DNA from: H2-BAC3 sp045863035
GTDB taxonomy: Bacteria; Bacteroidota; Ignavibacteria; Ignavibacteriales; Ignavibacteriaceae
Direction: 5' to 3'
Length of the DNA stretch: 26,606 nt
NCBI GenBank assembly: GCA_045863035.1
Contig: BTUV01000035.1
Coordinates: forward strand, 1 to 26,606
The position numbers and the translations under genes are program-made. Below are positions 7,513-18,600 of the stretch, one piece after another. Every line of letters starts with the position of its first letter. The first letter of the stretch is position 1. The notes beneath the pieces were generated by a model. The model saw only the letters and a program-made list of their open reading frames with translations. It had not been told where the DNA came from and searched no databases.

Positions 7513-8865
7513 TTGTACATACTCCCGGTAGGGAACTATTATAAACAGATTCTCCGGATTGCCTGGCCTGCCATAGCCGGGCTTTCAACGCAGATTCTGG
7601 TTTCACTTGTTGATGCAGCCATGGTGGGGCGGCTTCCACAGCCGGAATATACGCTTGCTGCAATGGGTATAGGAGTGATGGCTACCTGGGCGATTGTCAG
7701 TTTCTTTTCAAGTCTGGCTACCGGTACTCACGTCCTGATCGCACGAAGACATGGTGAGAAAGACCCTCAGGCAATGAATAACGTCCTGATGAATTCAATC
7801 ATTACGGGGGTTATTTCAGGTACAATTCTTACTCTGTTCATTATGGTTTTTTCTGAGAATATCGGACAGTTTTTTGCTAAAGATTATATTGTCGGGGAGT
7901 ATGCATCAGAATTCATTTTTTATCGTTTCCTCGGACTTCCGTTTTTTCTGATTACCGTAGCTTTCAGGGGGTTCTATTTTGGGGTAGGCAAGACCAAGAT
8001 TTTCATGATATCTGCTATATTGGTAAATCTGCTAAATATCTTCTTTAATTATGTTTTCATCTTCGGGAATTTTGGATTCCCCGAAATGGGAGTTGCCGGG
8101 GCTGGGCTGGGGTCTTCTCTGGCGACTGTTTGTGATGCTGTGTTTTATCTGGTGGTAAGCTTCGGGACCGGTTTAAGAAAGAAGTACCACCTTACTTTTC
8201 ATTTTCGCCCTGACCGTGAGACCCTCCGGCTTCTGATATCCCTTTCGCTACCGGTTTCGTTGCAGAATATGTTTATCCTGTTGGGGTTTCTCATATTTAT
8301 CTCCATCACCGGACTTATCGGAACGGTTGAGCAGGCGGCAACTCAGGCAGTCATCAGCGCGCTTTTTCTCTCATTTATGCCCTGTTATGGTTTCGGCATA
8401 GCAGTTCAGACACTTGTGGGTAATAACACCGGATTGGGTAAAAATGACCTTGCCCGGCTTTATGGGTTTGAAGCTGCTAAAATTGCAACATATTATACTC
8501 TATCGCTCAGTGTTATTTTTTATTTTTTCCCTGAGTATATTCTTTTAATTATTACAGAGGATGCTGAAATTATCAGGACTGCAATACCGGCTATGCAAAT
8601 TGCAGGGTTTGCTCAGATATTTTATGCGACAGGGCTGGTGCTTGCCAACGGACTTCAGGCGATTGGACGTTCTTCCTACGTGATGTATTCAGAGGCGTTT
8701 TCAAATCTGCTGATTTTTGTTCCGTTTGCTTATTATTTGGGTATTGCATCAGGTTACGGTCTGGCGGGGGCATGGCTGGGGCTGCCTCTCTATATTATAT
8801 CTTACTCGCTAATGATTTATTACAAATTCAGATCAGAAAACTGGTCACTCATTCGAAAGTTTTAA
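7513..8865 (+). CDS. MATE family efflux transporter
   Basis: A multidrug and toxic compound extrusion (NorM/DinF-like) antiporter of about 450 residues with twelve predicted membrane helices, exporting cationic or other compounds in exchange for Na+ or H+. Characteristic pieces are the first helix region (IAWPAIAGLSTQILVSLVDAAMVGRL) near the N-terminus, the internal repeat beginning at ISLSLPVSLQNMF, and GIAVQTLVGNNTG in the second half. I start it at TTG 7513, preceded by AAAGGA at 7501-7506. The frame stays open to ATG 7384, but the 43 extra residues come partly from intergenic ATTCAC repeats (7450-7477) and make the protein longer than the family's usual 440-460. It is a single gene; its substrate cannot be told from sequence. 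Confidence 0.9.
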   Translation: MYILPVGNYYKQILRIAWPAIAGLSTQILVSLVDAAMVGRLPQPEYTLAAMGIGVMATWAIVSFFSSLATGTHVLIARRHGEKDPQAMNNVLMNSIITGVISGTILTLFIMVFSENIGQFFAKDYIVGEYASEFIFYRFLGLPFFLITVAFRGFYFGVGKTKIFMISAILVNLLNIFFNYVFIFGNFGFPEMGVAGAGLGSSLATVCDAVFYLVVSFGTGLRKKYHLTFHFRPDRETLRLLISLSLPVSLQNMFILLGFLIFISITGLIGTVEQAATQAVISALFLSFMPCYGFGIAVQTLVGNNTGLGKNDLARLYGFEAAKIATYYTLSLSVIFYFFPEYILLIITEDAEIIRTAIPAMQIAGFAQIFYATGLVLANGLQAIGRSSYVMYSEAFSNLLIFVPFAYYLGIASGYGLAGAWLGLPLYIISYSLMIYYKFRSENWSLIRKF

Positions 8866-9159
8866 GGTCAAAAATCTGAGAGGGAGGATTGGAATAAGGG
8901 AAGAAACTGACCCGGAGGAACAGGGCAGCCGGCTGCGGAGAAAAGAAGAAGGGATAGCGAAATAATGACCCCGCAATCAAAAATTACCCATTTTTGAGAA
9001 AACCTCATCACTAATAAATCCTCTCTTTTTTAAGAAATCCTGTAAAATGAATAATTAAACAGGTTTTTTATATTTCAGGTCACACTCCGGAATTGGCACT
9101 CAAATTGTATATTTATAATTTTGTAACTTTACTGTTCGATAATTTAACAGGTTCAGCAG
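8866..9159. other. Intergenic region between MATE and ald
   Basis: 294 bases with no gene. It contains a perfect 12-bp palindrome GCAGCCGGCTGC at 8925-8936 of unknown role. A weak hairpin CCTGT/ACAGG (9039-9063) is followed by six T residues and may end the MATE transcript. The ald promoter lies near the right end. Confidence 0.5.
9093..9123 (+). promoter_or_regulatory. Promoter of the ald operon
   Basis: TTGG at 9093-9096 is separated by 19 bases from TAATTTTG at 9116-9123, an exact match to the Bacteroidota primary sigma consensus (TTG, N19-21, TAnnTTTG). The inferred start near 9130 leaves about 30 bases of leader before the ATG at 9160. This is the best promoter match in the window. Confidence 0.6.
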
Positions 9160-10281
9160 ATGAAAATTGGCATACCAAAAGAGATCAGATTTGAAGAAAA
9201 ACGTGTAGCGCTTGCCCCCGCCGGGGTTGACTCATTAATTCGCTCAGGTCATCAGGTCTTTATAGAAAAAGGTGCCGGAGAGGGGAGTCATTTCAGTGAT
9301 GATGACTACACAAATCTTGGGGCAGTATTGGTTTTCGGACCTGATGAGGTTTACCAGCGTTCTGATCTGGTTGTTAAAATCCACCGCGTGACTGAAAAAG
9401 AGACTGAGCTGATGAAAGAAAATCAGATACTCTTTTCATTTCTTCATCTTGCAGTGGGAGAAAAGAAAATTATTAACACCTTCCTTGAGAAGAAAATAAC
9501 TGCAATCGGTTATGAACTGATTGAAAACAAAGCAGGTCTGCCCGTGCTTTACTCTATGAGTGAAATTGCCGGAAAACTTGCTATACAGGTTGCTGAAAAT
9601 CTGCTGGAAAGCAACAACCAGAATGGTCGCGGAATTCTGATTGGAGGAATCACCGGGGTTGCACCGGCGGCGGTGGTTATTCTGGGAGCCGGGGTAGTTG
9701 GCACCAATGCAGCCAAATCAGCGCTGGGCCGAGGCGCTTCGGTTATTGTCCTTGATACCGATATCGAACGGCTTAAAAATATTGACACAACATTTGATAA
9801 GAAGATAACCACAGTAGTTGCAAACCCTTACACCATAAGCCGTGGAGTGAAGTTTGCTGATGTGCTTGTAGGGGCAGTTTTAAAGAAAGGGGAGAAAACA
9901 CCTCATCTGGTAACTGAAGAGATGGTAAAACAGATGAAAAAAGGCGCGGTAATAGTTGACGTTGCCATTGATCAGGGTGGGGTGATCGAAACCTCACGGC
10001 CGACTACTCTTTCAAACCCGACATATATATTACATGACGTAACCCATTATTGCGTGCCCAACATGCCGGCGATGGTTGCCCGGACAGCAAGTTACGGACT
10101 GACCAATGCAGCAATGCCGTATATACTCTCCATAGCAGACAAGGGGCTGAATCACTCACTGATTGATGATCCGGGTCTGATAGCAGGCGCGTGCACCTAT
10201 AATGGTTATTGTTCAAATGAAATAGTGGCAGATATATTTAATCTTGAGTACAGAAGGATACATCTGTTCTCGCAAAACTGA
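9160..10281 (+). CDS. ald: Alanine dehydrogenase
   Basis: Catalyses the NAD-dependent oxidative deamination of L-alanine to pyruvate and ammonia, and the reverse amination, in the cytoplasm. At 373 residues it matches the family length. Expected active-site residues are present: Arg15 (EKRVALAP), Lys73 (VVKIHRV), His96 (LFSFLHLA) and Asp271 (VDVAIDQGG). The Rossmann fold shows GAGVVG at 176-181 with Asp199 at the end of the second strand, consistent with NAD rather than NADP. The C-terminal part (ETSRPTTLSNPTY, HYCVPNMPAMV) is typical. The ATG follows a good promoter; the ribosome binding site is weak (AGGTTCAGCAG). The CoA-transferase begins 10 bases after its stop, so they probably form one operon. 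Confidence 0.97.
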   Translation: MKIGIPKEIRFEEKRVALAPAGVDSLIRSGHQVFIEKGAGEGSHFSDDDYTNLGAVLVFGPDEVYQRSDLVVKIHRVTEKETELMKENQILFSFLHLAVGEKKIINTFLEKKITAIGYELIENKAGLPVLYSMSEIAGKLAIQVAENLLESNNQNGRGILIGGITGVAPAAVVILGAGVVGTNAAKSALGRGASVIVLDTDIERLKNIDTTFDKKITTVVANPYTISRGVKFADVLVGAVLKKGEKTPHLVTEEMVKQMKKGAVIVDVAIDQGGVIETSRPTTLSNPTYILHDVTHYCVPNMPAMVARTASYGLTNAAMPYILSIADKGLNHSLIDDPGLIAGACTYNGYCSNEIVADIFNLEYRRIHLFSQN

Positions 10282-10291
10282 GAAAAATACG

Positions 10292-11647
10292 ATGATACAG
10301 ACTAAAGAAACCATGCAAAAGACCAATTATGCCTCAAATTATCAGGCAAGTTATAAAAGTAAATTAGTAAGTGCCGAAGAGGCAATGTCCGTTATTAAAT
10401 CGGGCGATAAAGTAGTAGTTCATTCTAATTGTGCAGTTCCGATGCGTTTAATTGATGCATTGGTCCTCCGAAAAAATGAATTATTTGATGTTGAGATGAT
10501 TCATGTGCTTAGCGTGGGGAAGCTTCCGTATTTGAGCAGTGAGATGGAAGGGCATTTCAGGCATAAATCATATTTCATGGGGGCGGATGTGCGGAAAGCC
10601 GTTGCCGAGGGGGATGCTGATTTTGCTCCGATATTTCTGTTTGAATATCCGCTTCTGTTTTCAAGGGGAATAATCAAGCCGGATGCTGCACTGATTCATG
10701 TTTCGCCGCCTGATGAACATGGCTTCTGCAGTTATGGTGTTGAAGTGGGTATTACAAAAACATCCGCGGAAAAATCATCTGTCGTTATTGCGCAGGTTAA
10801 TCCTAACATGCCCCGCACCTTGGGTGACAGTTTTATCCACATTAGCAAGATAAACTATATTGTTGAGTGCGATGACCCAATTGCAGAGCTGCCTCAGGGT
10901 GAAAGAGACCTATCTCCGGAGCAGGAGCATATATACTCTAAGATTGGTGAATATATAGCAAATCTTATTGAAGACGGTTCAACACTGCAAATGGGTATAG
11001 GGGTTATACCTGATTCAGTGCTGCAGTTTCTTACAAGCAAAAAGGACCTTGGTATTCACTCGGAAATGTTTTCAGACGGAATTATTGAACTGGTTGAAAG
11101 GGGAATACTGAATAACAGCCGAAAGAAAATTCATCCGGGTAAAATTATTGCCGGGTTTGTGCTCGGTACAAGACGTCTCTACGACTTTATTGACAATAAT
11201 CCGCTTATTGAATTCCACCGGCAGGAATATGTAAACGACCCCTTCGTCATAGCCCAGAACACAAAGATGGTTGCGATTAACTCAGCAATTGAAGTTGACA
11301 TTACCGGTCAGGTATGCTCTGACTCAATAGGCACGCGGCTTTTTAGTGGTTTTGGCGGACAAGTTGATTTTATCAGGGGAGCAGCCCATTCAGAAGGGGG
11401 AAGACCTATAATTGCGCTTCCATCAGCAACAAAGGACGGAAAAATTTCGCGCATTGTGCCGCAGCTTAAGCCGGGCGCGGGCGTTGTAACATCCCGCGCT
11501 GATGTTCACCATGTTGTAACTGAGTATGGCGAGGTTGATCTTTTCGGAAAATCAATCCGCCAGAGAGTGAAAGCGCTCATTTCAATAGCGCATCCGCAGT
11601 TCAGGGATGAACTCACTGCTTATGCTAAGCAACAAAAATATATTTAA
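10292..11647 (+). CDS. Acetyl-CoA hydrolase/CoA-transferase family protein
   Basis: A 451-residue member of the acetyl-CoA hydrolase/transferase family, which includes 4-hydroxybutyrate, butyryl and succinyl-CoA:acetate CoA-transferases. It likely moves CoA between a short-chain acyl-CoA and a free acid in the cytoplasm. Glu258 in GIHSEMFSDG occupies the place of the catalytic glutamate that forms the glutamyl-CoA thioester (family knowledge). The glycine-rich GFGGQVDFIRGA and the ending SIRQRVKALISIAHPQFRDEL fit. I chose ATG 10292; the frame also opens at TTG 10244, but that would overlap ald by 38 bases and lengthen an already long N-terminus, and ATG 10313 is possible too. The exact acyl substrate is not determined. 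It is the middle gene of ald, this gene and the phosphatase. Confidence 0.92.
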   Translation: MIQTKETMQKTNYASNYQASYKSKLVSAEEAMSVIKSGDKVVVHSNCAVPMRLIDALVLRKNELFDVEMIHVLSVGKLPYLSSEMEGHFRHKSYFMGADVRKAVAEGDADFAPIFLFEYPLLFSRGIIKPDAALIHVSPPDEHGFCSYGVEVGITKTSAEKSSVVIAQVNPNMPRTLGDSFIHISKINYIVECDDPIAELPQGERDLSPEQEHIYSKIGEYIANLIEDGSTLQMGIGVIPDSVLQFLTSKKDLGIHSEMFSDGIIELVERGILNNSRKKIHPGKIIAGFVLGTRRLYDFIDNNPLIEFHRQEYVNDPFVIAQNTKMVAINSAIEVDITGQVCSDSIGTRLFSGFGGQVDFIRGAAHSEGGRPIIALPSATKDGKISRIVPQLKPGAGVVTSRADVHHVVTEYGEVDLFGKSIRQRVKALISIAHPQFRDELTAYAKQQKYI

Positions 11648-11661
11648 CAGAGGGAGATAAA

Positions 11662-12357
11662 ATGAAAGCCATCATCGGGGATATCCACGGCTGTTATCAT
11701 ACTCTGATTGAGTTATATAACACTATTGTTACCAAGTATCCGAAAATTGATATATATTGTGTCGGTGATCTTGTGGACAGAGGGCTTTACTCTGCTGAAA
11801 CGGTACAGTTTGTGATTGACCAGAATATTAAGTGTGTACTTGGCAATCATGACTGTATGTTCTACTTCTATTTCACTGACCCGAACCATCAGGATTCACA
11901 GTTGTGGGATATTAACGGAAATGCAGCCACACTGCAATCATATATGAAGCATTCCCAGCTTCTTGATACACATGTTGCGTTTATCGGTCAGCTTCCCCTC
12001 TTTTATGATTCCTTTGACTGTCTGATTTCTCATGCAGGAATTTCACAGCAGGCGGGGAAGGAGTTAGGGCTTGGAAAGGTGTATGATGCTGACAAAATTG
12101 AACGTTATTTCTTTGACCGGCTGAGTGAGCGGGAGGGAATTCTCTGGAACCGGTCGAAACTTTTTAATATCGGCAAAATTCAGGTTGTCGGGCATACGCA
12201 CCGCCTGGAGGTGGTTTATCACGAACAAACAAAAGCGTTATACATTGATACCGGCGCTTATTCCCGCAATAAATTGAGTGCGGTTATTATTAAAAACGGA
12301 AAATTTGTGGATGCGCTTTCAGTACCTACTATCCCGCTGGATCTGAGTAATTATTAG
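11662..12357 (+). CDS. PPP-family serine/threonine phosphatase or ApaH-like metallophosphoesterase
   Basis: A 231-residue metallophosphatase with all metal-binding signatures in order: GDIHG (residues 6-10), GDLVDRG (35-41), GNHD (61-64), SHAG near 130 and GHTH near 180. These bind two metal ions in PPP phosphatases and in the related diadenosine tetraphosphatase ApaH. Bacterial members of this size act on phosphoproteins or on nucleoside polyphosphates, and the sequence does not separate these. The ATG has a clear AGGGAG at 11651-11656 and begins 14 bases after the CoA-transferase stop, so it is probably the last gene of that operon. Its functional link to the two metabolic enzymes is not obvious. 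Confidence 0.93.
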   Translation: MKAIIGDIHGCYHTLIELYNTIVTKYPKIDIYCVGDLVDRGLYSAETVQFVIDQNIKCVLGNHDCMFYFYFTDPNHQDSQLWDINGNAATLQSYMKHSQLLDTHVAFIGQLPLFYDSFDCLISHAGISQQAGKELGLGKVYDADKIERYFFDRLSEREGILWNRSKLFNIGKIQVVGHTHRLEVVYHEQTKALYIDTGAYSRNKLSAVIIKNGKFVDALSVPTIPLDLSNY

Positions 12358-12424
12358 GAAACCCCGGTCGGGCGACTCCCTCATTTAAGGAGAACCGGAC
12401 AATCTGATTAAAATAAGGCAAAAA

Positions 12425-12456
12425 TTGGTGCAGGTAATAATTACTGAGTAGGTTTT
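12425..12456 (+). promoter_or_regulatory. Weak candidate promoter of sprA
   Basis: TTGG at 12425-12428, a 20-base gap, then TAGGTTTT at 12449-12456 (seven of eight to TAnnTTTG). A start near 12463 would include the open frame upstream of the GTG at 12610. Match is imperfect. Confidence 0.27.
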
Positions 12457-12609
12457 TGGCTCTTTTTCTTATATTTCCGGTCTGAAAAATATCCGGTTCA
12501 TTATCGTTTTATTGCTACAAGTTATTTACTTTCAATAGGTTCAAGAATAAAAAACGCTTTTAAAGCTGCAGGAAAAGTATTTACTATTCTCCTGCCGGGT
12601 ATTATTTCA

Positions 12610-15600
12610 GTGCTCTCAATTCTTGTTATGGGGGCTCACCCTGCTGATTCAGGCCAGGTGAATGCACGTCTCTGGTTTGGTGCCATATTTTCCATGCAGA
12701 CCGCAGGTCAGTTTGGCTCCGGCTTTAATGCTGATTTGCTCTCTGAGAGTCAAACATCCCTTTCGCTAAGTGAAACTCCCGATTCTGATATTTCGATAAA
12801 CTTTCCGTTTGCTGCCGATTCACTTGTGACACCTGAAATTTCAGAGGAGCCGGTCGAGGAAGAATATCCTGATTCTTTGCTCACTGATTCCACTCAGACC
12901 ACACTTCCGGCTGATACGGTAAAAGTTGACTCAATGGCATTGGACTCAACCGCAAGAATCGCTCATTTCAGGTATAAGCGAAAAGATTCTCCCTATATTT
13001 CTCTCTATACACAAAAGCCATCCCGGTTTTTTACCGAAAGTACTTCCCAGAAAAAACGAACTGTTACAATTGACTCAGCCGGCCGGTTTGTTGAAATTAA
13101 GGAATTTATCGGAACCCAACAGACAAAACTGACTCTTCGCATTCCGATAGATGAGTATCTTTCAATGAAGATGAAAAGCAGGGAAAGAGAACTGTGGGAT
13201 GCTCTTGCTTATCAATATGAATTGAAAGACAATAAAAAAGATTTAGCCGGGCTGATTAAAGATTTTACTGATTTTGAAATTCCGCTTCCGTCAGTTGGCG
13301 TCCTGAGTATTTTTGGCGCACCCAAAATCAGTCTGCGTATCGGCGGTGCAGTTGATATACACGGTGCATGGCGAAATGAAACTACTGAAGGGGTAACTGC
13401 TTCACGGCTCGGTAACACAAGAAATGAACCGGATTTCAAACAGCAGGTGCAGATTAATGTGAATGGTACTATCGGTGACAAACTTCAGATAAACGCTGAC
13501 TGGAACACAGAAAGAACATTCGAATACGAAAATCAGTTAAAACTCAAATATACCGGCTACGAAGATGAAATAGTTCAGAGCATTGAGGCAGGTAACGTTT
13601 CACTGCAGACCTCGCCATTGGTGGGCGGTAGTGAGGCACTCTTTGGCGTGAAAGCTAATTTCAAAATGGGACCGCTTACCCTTACTGCACTTGCTTCACA
13701 GAAAAAAGGGGAAGTGAAAGAAAAAGCACTGACCGGCGGTACATCTTCTCAGGATTTCACCATCCGCGCGCATGAGTATTCACGAGCCCACTATTTTGTG
13801 GATTCAATTTATGCGGATACATCCTCAAATTTCAATCTTTTTAATAAATACTACGCGAACCCGACTCCTCAGATTGACTCCAGGTATCAGATTAAAGATA
13901 TCGAAGTCTGGAAATCAGTCGGTCAGGCATTGTTTGACCCGACTGAGCGAAACGTAATAGCATATATAAACCTGCCACCCCTTGCCTCCGGTCAGGTGTA
14001 CAATGACCTGTACCGCGATGTTGAGGAAGTAAACGGCAGAATTGTTAAGGGTCGTTTTATAAAATTGGTTCAGGGTAAAGATTATACAATAAACGACGGT
14101 GCAGGATTTGTATCGTTTAAGGCAACACCAAACGAAACTGATATACTCGCAGTTTCATACTCAATAGACGGTGATTTGGAAGGTCCTTCCGATGACCAGT
14201 TTTTCGGAGAGTTTCTGTCTGAGGCAACATCAGATACTTCAAAACGTCTGGTACTGAAACTGATTAAACCACAAAATCTGCAGCCCTCAAATACAACTGC
14301 TTGGCGTTTGCTTCTGAAAAATATATATCCGCTTGGTGTTCGTAATATCAAGAAAGAAGGTTTTGAGCTTGATATTAAATATGAAATTGACGGACAAGAT
14401 CCGGTCTCGATACTCGGTAATACGCGTATAATGAATGCGTTCGGGTTTGACCTGATTGACCAGAGCAGCAACCCCGGAGCAGACGGATTATTTGACTTTC
14501 TTGTCGGTAAAACGGTGATGCCGGAAACCGGTGAAATTATTTTTCCGGTGCTTCAGCCATTCGGTCGAAATATCCCGCAAAACCTGCCTAACGCGGATTC
14601 GCTCAGATATTTAGATGTATATGACACAACTCAGACGATTGCCAAGTATAATAAGCTGAAAGATAAGTTTATCATTACCGGTAAGGTTTCAGGCGAGGCG
14701 AGTTCAAACTATCCGCTTGGGTTTAACGTAGTTGAAAACTCAGTACGCGTTACACTTGACGGAAGAGAACTGACCGCCGGAGTTGATTATGTTGTTGATT
14801 ATAACATTGGCAATCTTACCATACGCAATAGCGCTGCTTTGGTTCCGGGCGCAAATTTGCGCATAACGTATGAGGAGAATGACCTTTTTCAGATCGCATC
14901 AAAAACACTCTTCGGTATGAGGGGTATAGTGGATGTGAGCCAGAAAACAAAATTCGGCTTTTCCGCGCTTACTTTATCTGAACAGACGCTGAGTGACAAA
15001 GTGCGAATTGGCGAAGAACCGCTAAGTAACTCTATATACGGTCTGGATTTCTCAACCGAGTTTGACCTTCCGTTTATTACAACTTTGCTCGACAATGTAA
15101 TTTCAACCCGGACACCCTCGACCATGTCATTTCGCGGAGAGTTCGCCTATATGAGCCCTGATCCGAATACGAAGAAAAGCACAATTTCTTCGGACGGAGG
15201 TAAGAGTATTGCGTATATAGACGACTTTGAGGGAGCAAAAAGAATTATTCCGGTTGGCATCAGCTATACGGTTTGGCGCGATTTGAGCGTGCCAAAACTC
15301 TACTCTGATGTCGAAAACAAACTTGTGCTTGAGCGGATGAATTATAAGAGTAAAGCGTGGTGGTTTAACTTTCTTCCTTCAAATGTAGTGGTAAATCAGA
15401 TTTGGCCTGACCGAAAAGTAGCGCGCGGTGATGAAGCGGTTACGGTGCTTGATTACGTTTTCGTTCCGGATACCCCTGGTACATACAATTATAATCCTGA
15501 TTTTGCTGATAAGCGTAAATCCTGGGGCGGTATGATGAAACTGCTCTCAACTACTGCCAATAATCTGGTGGATGAGAATATTGAGTTCATCGAATTCTGG

Positions 15601-18600
15601 ATGCAGATACGCCAGGCGCCTGCTGACGGAAAGATATATATAGACCTTGGTAAAATTTCTGAGGATGTTATTCCCAATAATGCATTAAACAGTGAAGATA
15701 TAAATAAAAACGACCTGATAGACCAGGGGGAGGACACCGGTATTGACGGATTGGTTACTGCAGCGGAACAAACAACCTTTGGCAGCAACCGCCCTGACCC
15801 TTCAAACGATGACTTCGGGCTTAGTCTCTCCGGTAAATACAATATCTATGACTATTTTAATATAAACGGAACTGAAGGTAATGCCGCGCTTTCAGATATC
15901 GGACGTTTTCCTGATACTGAAGATCTGAATCGCAACGGTAATTTGGACCAGTTGAATAATTATTTCCGTTTTGAAATACCGCTTGATACCAACCGCACTA
16001 CAAATCCGTTTGTTGTAGGCGGAGGAAATAACGATAACTGGTATCTTTTCCGCATTCCGCTAAAAGATTTTACTGACAAGGTGGGGGACCCCAGTTTTTC
16101 AGTGGTTGAATATATACGGCTTTTTACCACAGACGCGTCTGATATGATTCATTTCAGGATGACCGAATTTAACTTAGTGGGTAATCAATGGAGAAAGGTA
16201 ACCGTTGCTAACCGGCCGGAAGACTCAGTCCTTTCACTTTCAGTTGTAAATATAGAAGATAACCCGAACTACACCAGCCCTGACGGAGTGCAGAGAGAAC
16301 GTGACCGCAGCCGCCCCGATCAGGATATATTACGCAATGAACAGGCGCTTAGTCTTATCATAAAAGATCTTCCTGACGGAGAAAAACGGGAAGCAGTTAA
16401 AACACTCACCAGACCGCTTGACGTGTTTAACTATTCAGAGATGAAACTTTTTATACACGGTGAAGAAAACGCCATACCCGGTTCCATTTCTTATTCTCCG
16501 GATGAAACACAGTATGAAGCCGAAGTATATTTTCAGTTCGGCAGTGACTCAAACAGTTATTACGAATACCGTCAGCCGGTAAGAAAAGGGTGGAATGAGA
16601 TAACGATCAAATTTAGTGAACTAACCGCGCTAAAGCAGGCAAGAGACTCAGCTAACATTGTTTTCAGAAGAGCTGTCTCCGGCAAACCGGGGCACTATTA
16701 TCAGGTTAAAGGTAACCCGACACTTACCCAGGTAAAATTTTTACAGGTGGGTATATATAACAAGTTTGACGGTCCGACAGTGGGTGCACTCAGCGGTGAA
16801 ATCTGGGTTAATGAATTACGTGTCATTGGAGCGGATGAAACTCCTGGCTGGGCTTACAGCGGGGCTACTTCCATAAAGTTTGCAGACCTGATGACTATCA
16901 GTTTTAATATGGCTCAGACTAATCCTTTCTTTCACCGGCTTGCTGAGAGATTTGGTTCAAGAGTTGAATCGGTGAATTGGGGACTTGCGGCTGATATAGA
17001 TGTATTGCGCCTGATTCCGGTAAATCTACCGGGTAGCACTCTCCGGTTAAATTACAGTCGTACCGAGAGTGTTGGGAAACCCCTTTATCTGCCTGCTACC
17101 GATATTAAGGTTGATGAAGCGGTTCGCCTCTACCGGGAGAGATTGATAGTTGAGGAAGGATTTTCACCACAACAAGCTGACGCATTGGCAAGGCAGATTT
17201 CGATTGATGCACAGTCATTGTCAACTTCTGACTCATGGTCACTTGGCACCATTAAACTGAAGATACCAGGTAACTATTGGCTTATTCGTGATACCTGGAA
17301 CGCACTTACCTTCGGATTTAACTATAATAAATCATTCAGCCGAAATCCTTCAACCCTTGCAAGCAAGAACTGGATTTGGAACGCAAATATGAATTATGCG
17401 ATTACGTTAAGTCCTGATTATTTTTTCTATCCTGCTAAAATTCCTTATCTGGGCGCTCTGATAGATGTGTTTAAGGATTACCGTAATGCAAAGGTATATT
17501 TTACTCCGCAGTCATTCAGTTATAACATAACAGCAAAAAGAAATAAAAATTACAGTGCCACACGTCTTGCGCAGGCAGGTCTCTCAAATGAAGCCATCTC
17601 AAGAGATTTTGGCACAACACGCGGTATGGCAGTGGGTTGGAAGTTAACTGAGAATGGTTTTTTTAATATCACTACAACCTATAACTATGATGCAGCCGCA
17701 ACTCTGGCATATCTTGAAGTTGATCAATTAAATCAGGAGCGCTCTGAATCAAAAATCTGGAAAGATATTGTAACTGGTGAGTTTTTTGGCAGAGACCTGA
17801 CGTATAATCAGACATTTGATATAAAGACTTCACCGCGTCTGCCCTCGCTCTGGGATATATCCAGATACTTTACCGTAACAGCAGGATATAACGCCCGCTA
17901 CGGATGGCAGGATGACATACGTCAGCTTGATCTTGGCAGAAGCATCAATGCAACCGGTACGTTTAACACTTCGCTCTCTGTTAAACTGAAGGCACTGACA
18001 CAGACCTGGTTTGAAGACCTGGATGTGAAACCGGAAGAAAAAAAGCCGACACAGCAGGTGCAGCAGACGCGTGACAGAACAAGAGATTTTGATAAGCCAA
18101 ATACTGAGTTGACATTCACTGATACAACCAGGACAGATTCAACAGTGCAGGATTCGGTTTTAGGACCTCCGAAACCTTCTACACTGGCTAATGCGCTGAT
18201 TTTCCTTAAAGCAACATCGCGTTTTATCTTCTTCGATTATGAGAATATTAACATCTCATTCAGCAGCGGAAACCAGATGAGTGCTTCTGGTATATACGGA
18301 ACCGGAACCGGTTTCAGGAATTTCTTTGGTGTGAAAGAAAACGCGGATGAAGGACCCGGGCGTGCTTTTATGCTTGGTCTGAGCAATAATGCGGGCAGAA
18401 GAGCGGCAAACGGAAATCTTCAGGATAATCCGTCACAGAAATATACTTTTGATATACGCACCTCACGTCCTTTGTGGGAGGGTGCCCGTATAGAAATCAA
18501 CTGGAAACTCGGGTGGTCAACCAATAAAAATACCACCCTGCGAAGCGATTCGCTCGGTAACGTGCGTGTTACTAACATTACCTCGACAGGTTCTATTAAC

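Noticed and set aside
8925..8936. Perfect palindrome GCAGCCGGCTGC as terminator or operator
   Set aside because: No loop or T-tract for a terminator, no second copy to support an operator; short GC-rich palindromes occur by chance.
9093..9109. Sigma-54-like site TTGGCAC-N4-TTGTA upstream of ald
   Set aside because: The -12 element is GT instead of the nearly invariant GC, and the same bases are explained better by a TTGG-N19-TAATTTTG promoter.
10244..10291. TTG start 16 codons upstream in the CoA-transferase frame
   Set aside because: It would overlap the ald coding sequence by 38 bases and add residues not expected in the family; ATG 10292 is simpler.
12364..12398. Hairpin CCGGT..ACCGG after the phosphatase gene as terminator
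   Set aside because: The stem is interrupted by an unequal bulge and no T-tract follows it.
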